From Micromonospora halophytica (GTDB lineage Bacteria > Actinomycetota > Actinomycetes > Mycobacteriales > Micromonosporaceae), in assembly GCF_900090245.1 (NCBI RefSeq), contig NZ_FMDN01000002.1, forward strand, positions 310,001-374,000: 64,000 bases of DNA, written 5' to 3'. The notes below the pieces were generated by a model. The model made no database searches, was not told where the DNA came from, and saw only the letters and a list, made by a program, of their open reading frames with translations. Made by a program: the position numbers and the translations under genes. Below are positions 54,201-62,310 of this stretch, piece by piece (position 1 is the first letter of the stretch; every line of letters starts with the position of its first letter).

Positions 54201-54314
54201 GGTGACGGTGTTGGCCGCCGCCGCTGCCGTCAGCGGCAACAGGCCAGCGGCCAGGCCGGCGACGAGCGCGAGCGCGCCCCACCGGCGACGGGTGGTGGTG
54301 GTTGTCCGCCTCAT
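51294..54314 (-). CDS. Secreted alpha-amylase (GH13) with two CBM25 modules and FnIII
   Basis: A 1006-aa exported amylolytic enzyme. Order: signal peptide (about 1-33), two CBM25-like starch-binding modules (about 33-120 and 145-235; YYQP...NIHYG...GVWDNNNGANY), an FnIII domain (about 245-330), then a GH13 barrel. Catalytic residues by motif are Asp642 in DGFRVDTAVH, Glu680 in VFGEVAAF and Asp798 in VDSHDYG. ATG 54314 follows GGAGAG. The pattern fits an alpha-amylase or related glucan-degrading enzyme; product specificity is not readable. A LacI/MalR-like palindrome lies upstream. Confidence 0.9.
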   Translation of the reverse strand: MRRTTTTTRRRWGALALVAGLAAGLLPLTAAAAANTVTVYYQPPAAWGSSVNIHYGVDGAAWTPVPGVAMDAACDGWRRRTIDLGAAGGLQVVFTNGAGVWDNNNGANYRLGTGTVTVAAGQIGSGDPCATGSPSPSPSTSAGPSPGGATAEVYYHLATRGWNAANIHYRPNGGTWTTAPGVAMAAACAGWAKRVVSLGAATGLTAAFNDNAGSWDNNNGADYTIGTGRSTVKGGVVTANASDPCVPVAPDTTAPSVPGGLTATADGLSVTLAWTASTDDRAVTGYELTRTGGPTGTVTVTTSATRYVAYDLAPRTAYSWTVRAVDAAGNRSAASAPATATTGTAPPVGGSPLGGDPREDSIYFVMTARFADGDSGNNRGGSQHVKSGNAANDDPMFRGDFKGLIDKLDYVKALGFSAIWITPVVLNRSDYDFHGYHGWDFHRVDPRLESPGASYQELINAAHAKGIKIFQDVVYNHSSRWGAAGLFTPTVYGTRDEQWKWWYDQPQAGREYDPMVEHDGNDPTLTAAQNAKAKGRPYTGDLWSSTAPAGNQCLRWGTPNGSYSQEGYTVYHCQWPTPTSKLFPADLYHQCWIGNWEGEDSRSCWLHEDLADFNTENATVQQYLIDVYNKYIDMGVDGFRVDTAVHIPRVTWNRRFLPAIQQHAVARHGEKGRDFYVFGEVAAFVNDKWNRGSVNHSAQFFTWKERREYSPDDVRAAIEQYDYEQLLGPNGQPTSDNAFLHGNTYHAPDHSKFSGMNVIDMRMHMNFGDAYNAFGNGRDSDDSYNDATYNVVYVDSHDYGPNKSNTRYTGGTDAWAENMSLMWTFRGVPTLYYGSEIEFQKGAKIDCGPTCPLATTGRAYYGDHLAGTVTASDFGVVGSASGAVAATLDKPLVKHVQRLNRIRRAIPALQKGQYSTEGVSGGMAYKRRYTGGGVDSFALVTVSGGATFSGVPNGTYRDAVTGDVRTVTNGTLTASVSGKGNLRVYVLDLPGNPAPGKIGADGPYLK

Positions 54315-54369
54315 GGTGGCTCTCCTGACACTCACGCCCGTGCGGGGGACGCAAGTAACTGAAGGCGTT

Positions 54370-54381
54370 GCAAGAACTTGC
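54370..54381. promoter_or_regulatory. GCAAG-AA-CTTGC palindrome upstream of amylase gene
   Basis: A perfect five-base inverted repeat around AA, 56 bp before the amylase start. CTTGCAA-like sequences recur nearby (54356, about 54478). Streptomycete amylase genes have similar TTGCAAG/CTTGCA sites for MalR-type LacI repressors (from memory). Confidence 0.45.
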
Positions 54382-54534
54382 GAACGCGGTGCCAGGAAGC
54401 TACCAGCTTGAATGGGGCGAAACCAGGGGTTCACAATCGACATACGCGAAGAATTTTGCGGCCGGTTGCTGAAAGAGCTTGCACCTGCGGGAATGCCTTA
54501 CGAGGCATGAACGGTCCATCCCCCCTACGGGATC

Positions 54535-54573
54535 CGGGTGCGGTTGTCGCCGGGGCGACGACAACCGCACCCG
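54535..54573 (-). terminator. Hairpin terminator after VOC gene
   Basis: A perfect 14-bp stem (54535-54548 with 54560-54573) just downstream of the minus-strand VOC stop at 54583. Confidence 0.7.
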
Positions 54574-54582
54574 AAGGCCGGC

Positions 54583-54954
54583 TCAGCCGGCGGCGGGCGG
54601 GGTGAAGACGCCGAGGTGGTTGCCCGCCGGGTCGAGCAGGTGGGCGAAGGTCAGTCCCTTGTCGTTCGACCGGGGCGGCACCAGGACCTTGCCCCCGGCG
54701 GCCTCGGCCTGCCGGCACGTCTGTGCCACGTCGGTGACCTGCGCGTAGAAGACCGCGTAGTTCGGCGCGACGCCGTTCGTCGCCCAGATCCCGCCGCCGA
54801 TCCCCTCGCCGCCGCCGGCCCCGGTCACCCGGTACGACCGCTCCGGCGTGCCCTGCTCCTCGAAGGTCCAGCCGAACAACTCGCCGTAGAAGCGCTCCGC
54901 CTCCTCCGGGCGGTCGGTGCCGATCTCGAACCACGTCACGGGCGTCGTGGACAT
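54583..54954 (-). CDS. VOC family protein
   Basis: A 123-aa glyoxalase-fold protein of the kind VTWFEIGTDRPEEAERFYGE / LFGWTFEEQGTPERSYRVT, ending GLTFAHLLDPAGNHLGVFTP. This matches the widespread small VOC proteins annotated as bleomycin-resistance or lyase-like, most without known substrate. ATG 54954 follows AGGAGG. It lies 178 bp downstream of the WYL regulator in the same direction and may be its target. Confidence 0.86.
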   Translation of the reverse strand: MSTTPVTWFEIGTDRPEEAERFYGELFGWTFEEQGTPERSYRVTGAGGGEGIGGGIWATNGVAPNYAVFYAQVTDVAQTCRQAEAAGGKVLVPPRSNDKGLTFAHLLDPAGNHLGVFTPPAAG

Positions 54955-55132
54955 CTGTGGTGCCTCCTGTTCCGCACGCCGGCCCGGACGGCCGGCGTCG
55001 TCAGGAAGCAGCCTCGGGGACCTCCGCGACACCGTCCTGTCGGTGTTTCTCTGCCAGGACGGCCGGGTTCTGCCTGCCGGGCACGGCCACCGCACCGGAC
55101 CCGGCCACCACGCCGGGCCCGGTCGACCGCAG

Positions 55133-55825
55133 TCAGACCAGGCTCAGCGGGCGGATCCGGGCGCGCGGGATGTCCAGTTCCTCCACCCGCAGCTCCCGAC
55201 GCACCACCTCCGGCAGCGGCTCCACGGCGAGGATGCGGTCGGTGCGGAAGCAGCGCAGCCCGTCGCGCAGCCGGCACCAGGCCACCAGGTACCAGTGCGT
55301 CGGGTTGCCGAGGTGGGCCAGCGGCTCGACCTCGCGCACCGACGGTGCGCCGGCGCGGTCGGCGTACCGCAGGCGAAGCACCCGGCCCGCGGCGACGGCG
55401 TCGGCGACGGAGGCCGGGACGGGCGTGGCCGGCCCGGCCCCGATCAGGTGCACCCGGCCGGCGAGCCGGTGCGCCTCGGCCGCGTCGGCGGCCGGCAGCA
55501 CCGCGAGCAGCTTGCGCAGCGCGGTGGCCCCCGCCCCGGCGAACGGGGTGCCGCCGAGGCGGTGCAGCGCGACGGCCATGGCCACCGCCTCACCAGCGGT
55601 CAGGTTGACCGGCGGCAGGGTGTGCGCGCGGTCGACCACGTAACCGCCGGTGCGGCCCGGCTCGGCCCAGATCGGCACGCCACCGGCCTGCAACGCGGCG
55701 ATGTCCCGTTCGATGGTGCGGGTGCTCACCTCGAAACGCCCGGCCAGCCAGCGGGCGCTGCGCGGGCGCGGCGACACCGCCCGCAACTCCTCCACCAGGG
55801 CGTAGAGACGGTCCGTACGGTTCAC
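55133..55825 (-). CDS. Helix-turn-helix WYL-domain transcriptional regulator
   Basis: A 230-aa regulator. The N-terminal winged helix (LAGRFEVSTRTIERDIAALQ, then GGVPIWAEPGRTGGYVV) is followed by a WYL-type ligand domain (REVEPLAHLGNPTHWYLVAW). The WYL module senses small molecules or nucleic acid ends in other systems. GTG 55825 lies six bases after TAGGCT (leaderless pattern). The downstream VOC gene is a likely target. Confidence 0.88.
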   Translation of the reverse strand: MNRTDRLYALVEELRAVSPRPRSARWLAGRFEVSTRTIERDIAALQAGGVPIWAEPGRTGGYVVDRAHTLPPVNLTAGEAVAMAVALHRLGGTPFAGAGATALRKLLAVLPAADAAEAHRLAGRVHLIGAGPATPVPASVADAVAAGRVLRLRYADRAGAPSVREVEPLAHLGNPTHWYLVAWCRLRDGLRCFRTDRILAVEPLPEVVRRELRVEELDIPRARIRPLSLV

Positions 55826-55861
55826 CCCGGCAGCCTAGGCCGGGGGTACGACAGCCCGGGT

Positions 55862-56287
55862 TCAGGCGATGCAGGCGCAGACGATCAGCGCGGCGCCGAA
55901 GTGCGTGGCGGCGCTGACCCGGGCCGCCGGGTGCGGCTCGTCCGAGCAGATGATCTCGCCGAGCCGGCCCGGGGTGAGCAGGTCGAGCACGAAGAACGCC
56001 AGCGCCATGATCAGCAGGCCGATCAGCCCGAAGATCACCGTGGAGGCGAGCCCCTTGGTGAAGTCGCTGTAGCTGGTCAGGATCGCGGTGAAGACGATCC
56101 CGGCGATACCGAGCTGGTTGGCGGCCAGCAGCAGCGCCGCGTTGCCGTTGCGGCGCACCCAGATCAGCTCCCGCAGCCTCCCGGGCGTGAGCATGTCGAC
56201 CAGCAGGAACCCGGCGGCCATCAGGGCGACCCCGATAACCCCGAACACCACGCTCTGCCACGCCCCGCTGAGCAGATCCTCCAGCAC
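55862..56287 (-). CDS. DUF350 family membrane protein
   Basis: A 141-aa protein with four membrane helices arranged as a duplicated pair: VVFGVIGVALMAAGFLLVDM...LTPGRLRELIW and VIFGLIGLLIMALAFFVLDL...LTPGRLGEIIC. This internal repeat is typical of DUF350. GTG 56287 has GGGAGG six bases upstream and is preferred over GTG 56305. Function unknown. Confidence 0.85.
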   Translation of the reverse strand: MLEDLLSGAWQSVVFGVIGVALMAAGFLLVDMLTPGRLRELIWVRRNGNAALLLAANQLGIAGIVFTAILTSYSDFTKGLASTVIFGLIGLLIMALAFFVLDLLTPGRLGEIICSDEPHPAARVSAATHFGAALIVCACIA

Positions 56288-56395
56288 CGACTGCCTCCCG
56301 ACCACCCTCGTCCGGCAGGGGTGCCGGCACGGTGATCGAGACGATAGCGCCCACGCGCCACCACCGGCAGACCCGCACGGCCGAGGCGGACCGGC

Positions 56396-57745
56396 CTACA
56401 GGGACAGGTAGCGCTGCCGCTCGTACGGGGTGACCTCGCGGCGGTACTGCTCCCACTCGGCGCGCTTGTTGCGCAGGAAGAAATCGAAGACGTGCTCGCC
56501 GAGCACCTCGGCGACCAGCTCGGAGCCGGCCATCACGTCGATCGCCTCGGCCAGGTTCTCCGGCAGGGCCTGGTACCCCATGGCCCGGCGCTCGGCGCTG
56601 GACAGCGACCAGACGTCGTCCTCGGCGCCCGGGGGCAGCTCGTAGCCCTGCTCGATGCCCTTGAGCCCGGCGCCGAGCATCACCGCGAAGGCCAGGTACG
56701 GATTCGTCGCCGAGTCCGGCGAGCGGACCTCCACCCGGGCCGAGTTCGGCTTGCCGTACGCGGGCACGCGGACCAGCGCGGAACGGTTCAGGTGACCCCA
56801 GCAGACGTACGCCGGGCTCTCGGTGATCCGGTCCGGCAGCGCCTGCGGGAAGAGCCGCTTGTACGAGTTGACCCACTGGTTGGTGACCGCGGTGTACTCC
56901 CGGGCGTGGGTGAGCAGGCCGGCGATGAACGACTTGGCCACCTTGGAGAGCTTCATCGGGTCGCCGGGGTCGTGGAAGGCGTTGCGCTCCCCCTCGAACA
57001 GCGACAGGTGGGTGTGCATGCCGCTGCCCGGCTGGTCGGTGAAGGGCTTCGGCATGAAGGTGGCCTGCACGCCGGTGGAGAGCGCCACCTCCTTGACCAC
57101 GTGCCGGAAGGTCATGATGTTGTCGGCGGTGGTCAGCGCGTCGGCGTAGCGCAGGTCGATCTCCTGCTGACCGGGGGCGACCTCGTGGTGGCTGAACTCC
57201 ACCGAGATGCCGATCCGCTCCAGGGCGAGCACGGCCTGGCGGCGGAAGTCACGCGCGACGGCGTGCGTGGTGTGCTCGAAGTAGCCGCCGGTGTCCACCG
57301 GGGTCGGCACCGAGCCGTCCATCGGGCCGTTCTCCAGCAGGAAGAACTCGATCTCCGGGTGGGTGTAGAAGGTGAAGCCCTTCTCGGCCGCCCTGGACAG
57401 CATCCGGCGCAGGACGTGCCGCGGGTCGGCCCAGGACGGGCTGCCGTCGGGCAGCAGGATGTCGCAGAACATCCGGGCGCTCTCGCCGCTGACCCCGCCC
57501 TCGAAGGGGAAGACCTGGAAGGTGGTCGGGTCGGGCATGGCCACCATGTCGGACTCGAAGACCCGGGCGAAGCCCTCGATCGCCGAACCGTCGAAGCCGA
57601 TGCCCTCCTCGAAGGCGGCCTCCAGCTCGGCGGGGGCCACCGACACGCTCTTGAGGGTGCCGAGCACGTCGGTGAACCACAGCCGGACGAACCGGATGTC
57701 GCGCTCTTCCAGGGTACGGAGGACGAACTCCTGCTGACGGTCCAC
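56396..57745 (-). CDS. glnA2: Glutamine synthetase family protein GlnA2
   Basis: A 449-aa GSI-type enzyme with FDGSAIEGFARVFESDMVA, the metal-binding YTHPEIEFFLLENG, HHEVAPGQQEIDLRYADALT and KPFTDQPGSGMHTHLS. At the place where GlnA has LYDLPPEE, this protein reads VWSLSSAERRAMG, so it lacks the GlnE-modified tyrosine. In Streptomyces the orthologue GlnA2 has been linked to gamma-glutamylation of polyamines rather than bulk glutamine synthesis (from memory). GTG 57745 fits the family N terminus (DRQQEFVLRTLEERDIRFVR). It diverges from nadE. Confidence 0.88.
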   Translation of the reverse strand: MDRQQEFVLRTLEERDIRFVRLWFTDVLGTLKSVSVAPAELEAAFEEGIGFDGSAIEGFARVFESDMVAMPDPTTFQVFPFEGGVSGESARMFCDILLPDGSPSWADPRHVLRRMLSRAAEKGFTFYTHPEIEFFLLENGPMDGSVPTPVDTGGYFEHTTHAVARDFRRQAVLALERIGISVEFSHHEVAPGQQEIDLRYADALTTADNIMTFRHVVKEVALSTGVQATFMPKPFTDQPGSGMHTHLSLFEGERNAFHDPGDPMKLSKVAKSFIAGLLTHAREYTAVTNQWVNSYKRLFPQALPDRITESPAYVCWGHLNRSALVRVPAYGKPNSARVEVRSPDSATNPYLAFAVMLGAGLKGIEQGYELPPGAEDDVWSLSSAERRAMGYQALPENLAEAIDVMAGSELVAEVLGEHVFDFFLRNKRAEWEQYRREVTPYERQRYLSL

Positions 57746-57959
57746 TTCCCCAACCTCTCGCGACACTCTTGTCCGCCTTCGGCCGGGCTTCACCCGACCT
57801 GACCGCCCAGTGTCCCCGGGCCTCGTTACGCAGACGTTACGCGACCCGCCGCCGCTCGTCCCGCCGTGTCCCGTCGGACCGGCCCGGCCCCGCCGGGGGT
57901 GGCCGCCGTCTCCTCGTAGCGGCCCGATTGGCGTGAGAGGACTGGGGCAAGATGAGGAC

Positions 57960-59720
57960 ATGCCCACCCTGCGTCTCGCCCTGTCCCAGGTCAACCCGAC
58001 CGTCGGCGACCTCGCCGGCAACGCCGAGCTGGTCCGCTCCTGGACCCGGAAGGCCGCCGACGCCGGCGCGCAGCTCGTCGCCTTCCCGGAGATGATGCTG
58101 ACCGGCTACCCGGTCGAGGACCTGGTCTTCCGCCGCTCCTTCGTGGCGGCGTCGAAGGCCGCGCTGGAGCGGCTCGCCACCGACCTCGCCGCCGACGGTC
58201 TCGGCGACCTGCCGGTGGTGGTCGGCTACCTCGACGCGGACGGCCCCCCGCAGGTGGCCGGGGACGCCGAACCGGGCCGGGGGGCCCGCAACGCCGCCGC
58301 GCTGCTGCACCGGGGCCGGATCGCGGCCACCTACTTCAAGCACCATCTGCCCAACTACGGCGTCTTCGACGAGGACCGCTACTTCGTGCCCGGCGACGCG
58401 CTGACGGTGGTGCGGGTCGGCGGCGTGGACGTCGCGCTGACCATCTGCGAGGACCTCTGGCAGTCCGGCGGCCCGTTCGCGGTGGCCCGGCAGGCCGGTG
58501 TGGGGCTGGTGGTCAACATCAACGGCTCGCCGTACGAGCTGAACAAGGACGACGTCCGGCTGCCGCTGGTCCGCCGCCGGGCCGCCGAGGCCGGGGCCAC
58601 GATCGCGTACGTGAACATGGTCGGCGGCCAGGACGAGCTGGTCTTCGAGGGCGACTCGATGATCGTGACGGCCGACGGCACGCTGCTCACCCGCGCCCCG
58701 CAGTTCGTCGAGCACCTGCTGGTGCACGACGTCGAACTGCCCGAGGCGGGCCGACCCGGCGCGGAGACCGAGCAGCTGGCCGACGGGATGCGGGTGCTGC
58801 GGCGTACCGTCGAGGCGATCCCGGCGGCCCCGGCGGGCCCGGCGGCCGACGGCGGGACGATGGCGCCGGTCGCCGACGAGGCCGAGGTCTGGCAGGCGCT
58901 GGTGCTCGGCCTGCGCGACTACGTCAACAAGAACCGGTTCCCCTCGGTGGTGCTCGGGCTCTCCGGCGGCATCGACTCGGCGGTGGTGGCGGCGATCGCC
59001 GTGGACGCGCTCGGGCCGGGTCGGGTCGTCGGCGTCTCCCTGCCCAGCCAGCACTCCTCCGAGCACTCCCGGGTCGACGCCGAGGACCTGGCCAAGCGGA
59101 CCGGCCTGGACTACCGGATCGAGCCGATCCAGCCGATGGTGGACGGCTTCCTGGCGAACCTGTCGCTGTCCGGGGTGGCGGTGGAGAACCTCCAGGCCCG
59201 GGTCCGCGGCGTGATCCTGATGGCGCTGTCGAACCAGGAGGGTCACCTCGTCCTCACCACCGGCAACAAGAGCGAACTGGCGGTCGGCTACTCGACCCTG
59301 TACGGCGACTCGGTGGGCGGCTTCAACCCGGTCAAGGACGTCTGGAAGACGCTGATCTGGCGGCTGGCGAAGTGGCGCAACGCCGACGCCGCCGCCCGGG
59401 GCGAGACCCCGCCGATCCCGGAGAGCTCGATCGGCAAGCCGCCGTCGGCGGAGCTGAGCCCCGGCCAGCTCGACAGCGACAGCCTGCCCGAGTACGACGT
59501 GCTCGACCCGATCCTGATCGGCTACGTCGACGGCGACCTGGGCCGGGACGGGCTGATCGCCTCCGGCCACGACCCGGCGGTGGTGGACAAGGTGCTCCAG
59601 CTGGTGGACATCGCCGAGTACAAGCGGCGGCAGTCCGCTCCGGGCACGAAGATCTCCATGAAGGCGTTCGGCCGGGACCGCCGGCTGCCGATCACCAACC
59701 GCTGGCGCGAGCACGGCTGA
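57960..59720 (+). CDS. nadE: Glutamine-dependent NAD+ synthetase
   Basis: A 586-aa two-domain enzyme that amidates deamido-NAD with nitrogen from glutamine. The N-terminal nitrilase-like glutaminase has the Glu ([10 protein letters not shown]), Lys ([12 protein letters not shown], about residue 127) and Cys163 (LTICEDLW) triad. The C-terminal synthetase has the ATP loop [13 protein letters not shown] near residue 335 and the [19 protein letters not shown] signature. ATG 57960 fits the family start. The last residues are complete. Confidence 0.95.
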   Translation: MPTLRLALSQVNPTVGDLAGNAELVRSWTRKAADAGAQLVAFPEMMLTGYPVEDLVFRRSFVAASKAALERLATDLAADGLGDLPVVVGYLDADGPPQVAGDAEPGRGARNAAALLHRGRIAATYFKHHLPNYGVFDEDRYFVPGDALTVVRVGGVDVALTICEDLWQSGGPFAVARQAGVGLVVNINGSPYELNKDDVRLPLVRRRAAEAGATIAYVNMVGGQDELVFEGDSMIVTADGTLLTRAPQFVEHLLVHDVELPEAGRPGAETEQLADGMRVLRRTVEAIPAAPAGPAADGGTMAPVADEAEVWQALVLGLRDYVNKNRFPSVVLGLSGGIDSAVVAAIAVDALGPGRVVGVSLPSQHSSEHSRVDAEDLAKRTGLDYRIEPIQPMVDGFLANLSLSGVAVENLQARVRGVILMALSNQEGHLVLTTGNKSELAVGYSTLYGDSVGGFNPVKDVWKTLIWRLAKWRNADAAARGETPPIPESSIGKPPSAELSPGQLDSDSLPEYDVLDPILIGYVDGDLGRDGLIASGHDPAVVDKVLQLVDIAEYKRRQSAPGTKISMKAFGRDRRLPITNRWREHG

Positions 59721-59875
59721 CCCGCTCCCGCCACCGGCGAGGGCGCACGACGCGGCCGGCAGCGGCGGGCGGAGTGAAATCCTGCACTCCGCCCTGCCGC
59801 GCGCGGCCGACGCGGTGCGACGATCGCGGCGGAACCCGGGGACCGCGAAGGCGGCCTCGAGGAAAGGAGACAGTC

Positions 59876-60721
59876 ATGGTGGAGTCCACCCCGCCCGAGG
59901 TGACCGCCCTCTACGGCGGCCCGGCCACCCGGCGGGTGCGTACCCGCGACCTGATCGCCGCCAAGGAGCGCGGCGAGCGCTGGTCGATGCTCACCTCGTA
60001 CGACCAGTACACGGCCGGCATCTTCGACGCCGCCGGCATCCCGGTGCTGCTGGTCGGCGACTCGGCGGCGAACAACGTCTTCGGCTACGAGACCACCCTG
60101 CCGGTGACCGCCGAGGAGCTGCTGCCGCTGGTCCGGGCCGTGGTCCGGGCGACCCGGCAGACGCTGGTCGTCGGCGACCTGCCCTTCGGCTCCTACGAGG
60201 AGGGGCCGACGCAGGCGTTGCGCACGGCGGTGCGGTTCATGAAGGAGGGCGGCTGCCACGCGGTGAAGCTGGAGGGCGGCCGGCGCTGCGCCGCGCAGAT
60301 CGCCGCGATCGTCGGTGCGGGCATCCCGGTGATGGCGCACATCGGCTTCACCCCGCAGAGCGAGCACACCCTGGGCGGCTACCGGGTGCAGGGCCGGGGC
60401 GACGCGGCCGACGAGGTGCTCGCCGACGCGCGGGCGGTCGCCGAGGCGGGCGCGTTCGCGGTGGTGCTGGAGATGGTGCCGGGCGAGGTGGCCAAGCAGG
60501 TCACGGCGGAGCTGTCCATCCCCACCGTCGGCATCGGCGCCGGGCCGGACACCGACGCCCAGGTGCTGGTCTGGCAGGACATGGCCGGTCTGCGCACCGG
60601 CAAGGCGCCCCGGTTCGTCAAGCGCTACGCCGATCTGGCCGACGCGCTGACCGAGGCGACCCGCCGCTTCGCCGACGAGGTCCGCGGCGGCGAGTTCCCC
60701 GCCGCCGAGCACACCTTCTGA
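59876..60721 (+). CDS. panB: Ketopantoate hydroxymethyltransferase PanB
   Basis: A 281-aa enzyme that makes ketopantoate from ketoisovalerate and methylene-tetrahydrofolate, the first committed step to pantothenate and CoA. It has the metal-binding [36 protein letters not shown], the KLEGG lysine-glutamate segment and [22 protein letters not shown] 59876 follows AAAGGAG. panC and panD are not in the window. A hairpin terminator follows. Confidence 0.94.
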   Translation: MVESTPPEVTALYGGPATRRVRTRDLIAAKERGERWSMLTSYDQYTAGIFDAAGIPVLLVGDSAANNVFGYETTLPVTAEELLPLVRAVVRATRQTLVVGDLPFGSYEEGPTQALRTAVRFMKEGGCHAVKLEGGRRCAAQIAAIVGAGIPVMAHIGFTPQSEHTLGGYRVQGRGDAADEVLADARAVAEAGAFAVVLEMVPGEVAKQVTAELSIPTVGIGAGPDTDAQVLVWQDMAGLRTGKAPRFVKRYADLADALTEATRRFADEVRGGEFPAAEHTF

Positions 60722-60730
60722 GCCCACGGG

Positions 60731-60761
60731 CGGTGGACGGCGGCCCGCCCGCCGTCCACCG
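60731..60761 (+). terminator. Hairpin terminator after panB
   Basis: A perfect 13-bp stem (60731-60743 with 60749-60761) and a 5-nt loop, nine bases after the stop codon. Confidence 0.7.
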
Positions 60762-60830
60762 GCCCGGGCCGACCGTCTCCGGTGGGGGGCGGCACGCACG
60801 AGCCGGGGTGAGCGGCTAAGGTACCCGTCC

Positions 60831-61331
60831 GTGAATCGTGCTCGTTTCTCCAGCATTGTCCTGGCCTGTGCCTCCGTGGTGGCGCTCTCCGCGTGTGGCG
60901 GGGAGGACCCGTCGCCGGTGACGGCGCCCTCGCCGTCCACCGCCGCGTCCGCCACCACCGGCGCCCCGTCCCTGTCCCCCTCCGCCGCCGCCGCGGCGGA
61001 TCCCGCGACCGACAAGAAGCTCTGCGAGTCGGCGAAGAAGATCTCCGACGACTCGCGCGCCGCCGTCGTGAAGGCCGCGTCGTCGGGTGCCGATCCGACG
61101 CCGGCGCTGAAGAAGGCGTACTCCGAGATGGCGAAGGGGATGGCAGCGACCGTCGCGACCGGCGACTCCGGCAGCGAGGTGGTCACCGCGCTGACCGCGT
61201 TCGGCACGGAGGCCGGCAAGGTGGCGACCGCCGCGGACATGGCCACGGCGGCGGACAACCCCGCCTTCCAGCAGGCCGGTACGAAGGCCAACGCCGCCTG
61301 CCAGAAGGTCGGCGTCAACCTCAACTTCTGA
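60831..61331 (+). CDS. Putative lipoprotein
   Basis: A 166-aa exported protein. A type II signal peptide ends in the lipobox LSAC (Cys21), followed by a Ser/Thr/Pro/Ala linker and an alpha-helical domain of about 110 residues with two further cysteines (KKLCESAKKI and NAACQKVGVN). GTG 60831 lies eight bases after TAAGGT, a leaderless pattern. No specific family is recognised. It would be anchored to the outside of the membrane. Confidence 0.8.
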   Translation: MNRARFSSIVLACASVVALSACGGEDPSPVTAPSPSTAASATTGAPSLSPSAAAAADPATDKKLCESAKKISDDSRAAVVKAASSGADPTPALKKAYSEMAKGMAATVATGDSGSEVVTALTAFGTEAGKVATAADMATAADNPAFQQAGTKANAACQKVGVNLNF

Positions 61332-61381
61332 GCTGAACCTGAACCCGTCCGTCACGGCCCGCCGGCCGGTCGGGTACCCGC

Positions 61382-61434
61382 GCGGATCCGGCAAGGCAGG
61401 CACCCCTCCCGGGCGCCTGCCTTGCCGGATCCGC
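61382..61434. terminator. Strong bidirectional hairpin terminator
   Basis: A perfect 20-bp stem (61382-61401 with 61415-61434) and a 13-nt loop between the convergent lipoprotein and npdG genes. Confidence 0.78.
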
Positions 61435-61444
61435 CGTGCGGCTG

Positions 61445-62143
61445 TCAGAGGTCGGTCACGCGGATGCCGGCATGCGCCTTGTAGCGCTTGTTGATGGCGA
61501 TCAGGTTGGCGGTGAACGCCTCGATCTGGTGGGCGTTGCGCAGCCGGCCGGCGTAGATGCCGCGCATGCCGGGGATCCGGGCAGCCAGCGCGCCGACGAT
61601 GTCGACCAGTTCCCGGTCCTCGGTGCAGATCAGCACGTCCAGGTCGATCCGGTCGATCTCCGGGTCGGCCAGCAGCGGGGCGCTGACGTGGTTGAACGCC
61701 GCGCAGACCCGGGAGTCCGGCAGCAGGGCGGCCGCCTGCTGCACGGCGCTGCCCTCGGCGACCGTCAGGGCGTACGGGCCCTGCTTGTCGAAGCCGAGCG
61801 GGTTGACGCAGTCCACCACGATCTTGCCGGCGAGCGGCTCGGCCAGGTCGGCGACGGTGGCCGCGTGCCCGTCCCAGGGCACCGCGATGACGACCACGTC
61901 GCTGCGGCGGGCGACCTCGGAATTGCCGGCCCCGGTCACCTCGGCCCCGGCCGGCATCCCGGGCAGCGCCGCGATCTCGGCGGCGGCCTGCGCGGCGCGC
62001 TCGGCGGTACGGGAGCCGATCAGCACCGTCTGCCCGGCCCGGGCGAACCGGTAGGCGAGACCCCGCCCCTGGTCGCCGGTGCCACCGATGATGCCGACGG
62101 TCAGCCCGGAGACATCGGGCAGCGTGGTCGCGTCGTAAGCCAT
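61445..62143 (-). CDS. npdG: NADPH-dependent F420 reductase
   Basis: A 232-aa Rossmann enzyme that moves hydride between NADPH and coenzyme F420. The N-terminal VGIIGGTGDQGRGLAYRFAR and GSRTAERA bind NADPH, and VVVIAVPWDGH, VDCVNPLGFD and VCAAFNHVSAPLL are typical of F420:NADP reductases. ATG 62143 (MAYDATTLPD) follows GAGGA; the longer frame adds 18 unrelated residues. It supplies reduced F420 for enzymes such as the luciferase-like protein at 16036. Confidence 0.9.
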   Translation of the reverse strand: MAYDATTLPDVSGLTVGIIGGTGDQGRGLAYRFARAGQTVLIGSRTAERAAQAAAEIAALPGMPAGAEVTGAGNSEVARRSDVVVIAVPWDGHAATVADLAEPLAGKIVVDCVNPLGFDKQGPYALTVAEGSAVQQAAALLPDSRVCAAFNHVSAPLLADPEIDRIDLDVLICTEDRELVDIVGALAARIPGMRGIYAGRLRNAHQIEAFTANLIAINKRYKAHAGIRVTDL

Positions 62144-62310
62144 GCGGTCATCCTCGCAAACCGTCCCGGCCGCCAGCAGCGTCCGGCGCTGTGACAATGC
62201 CCGCTGCCCGGCCTGCCGCCGGGGCCAGGCCGGCGATGTCGGACTGCACCACGTCGGTGTCGGCGCGGCCGCCCACCCCCCTTCCCGGCCCCGGACGGCG
62301 TACGGGCGGG

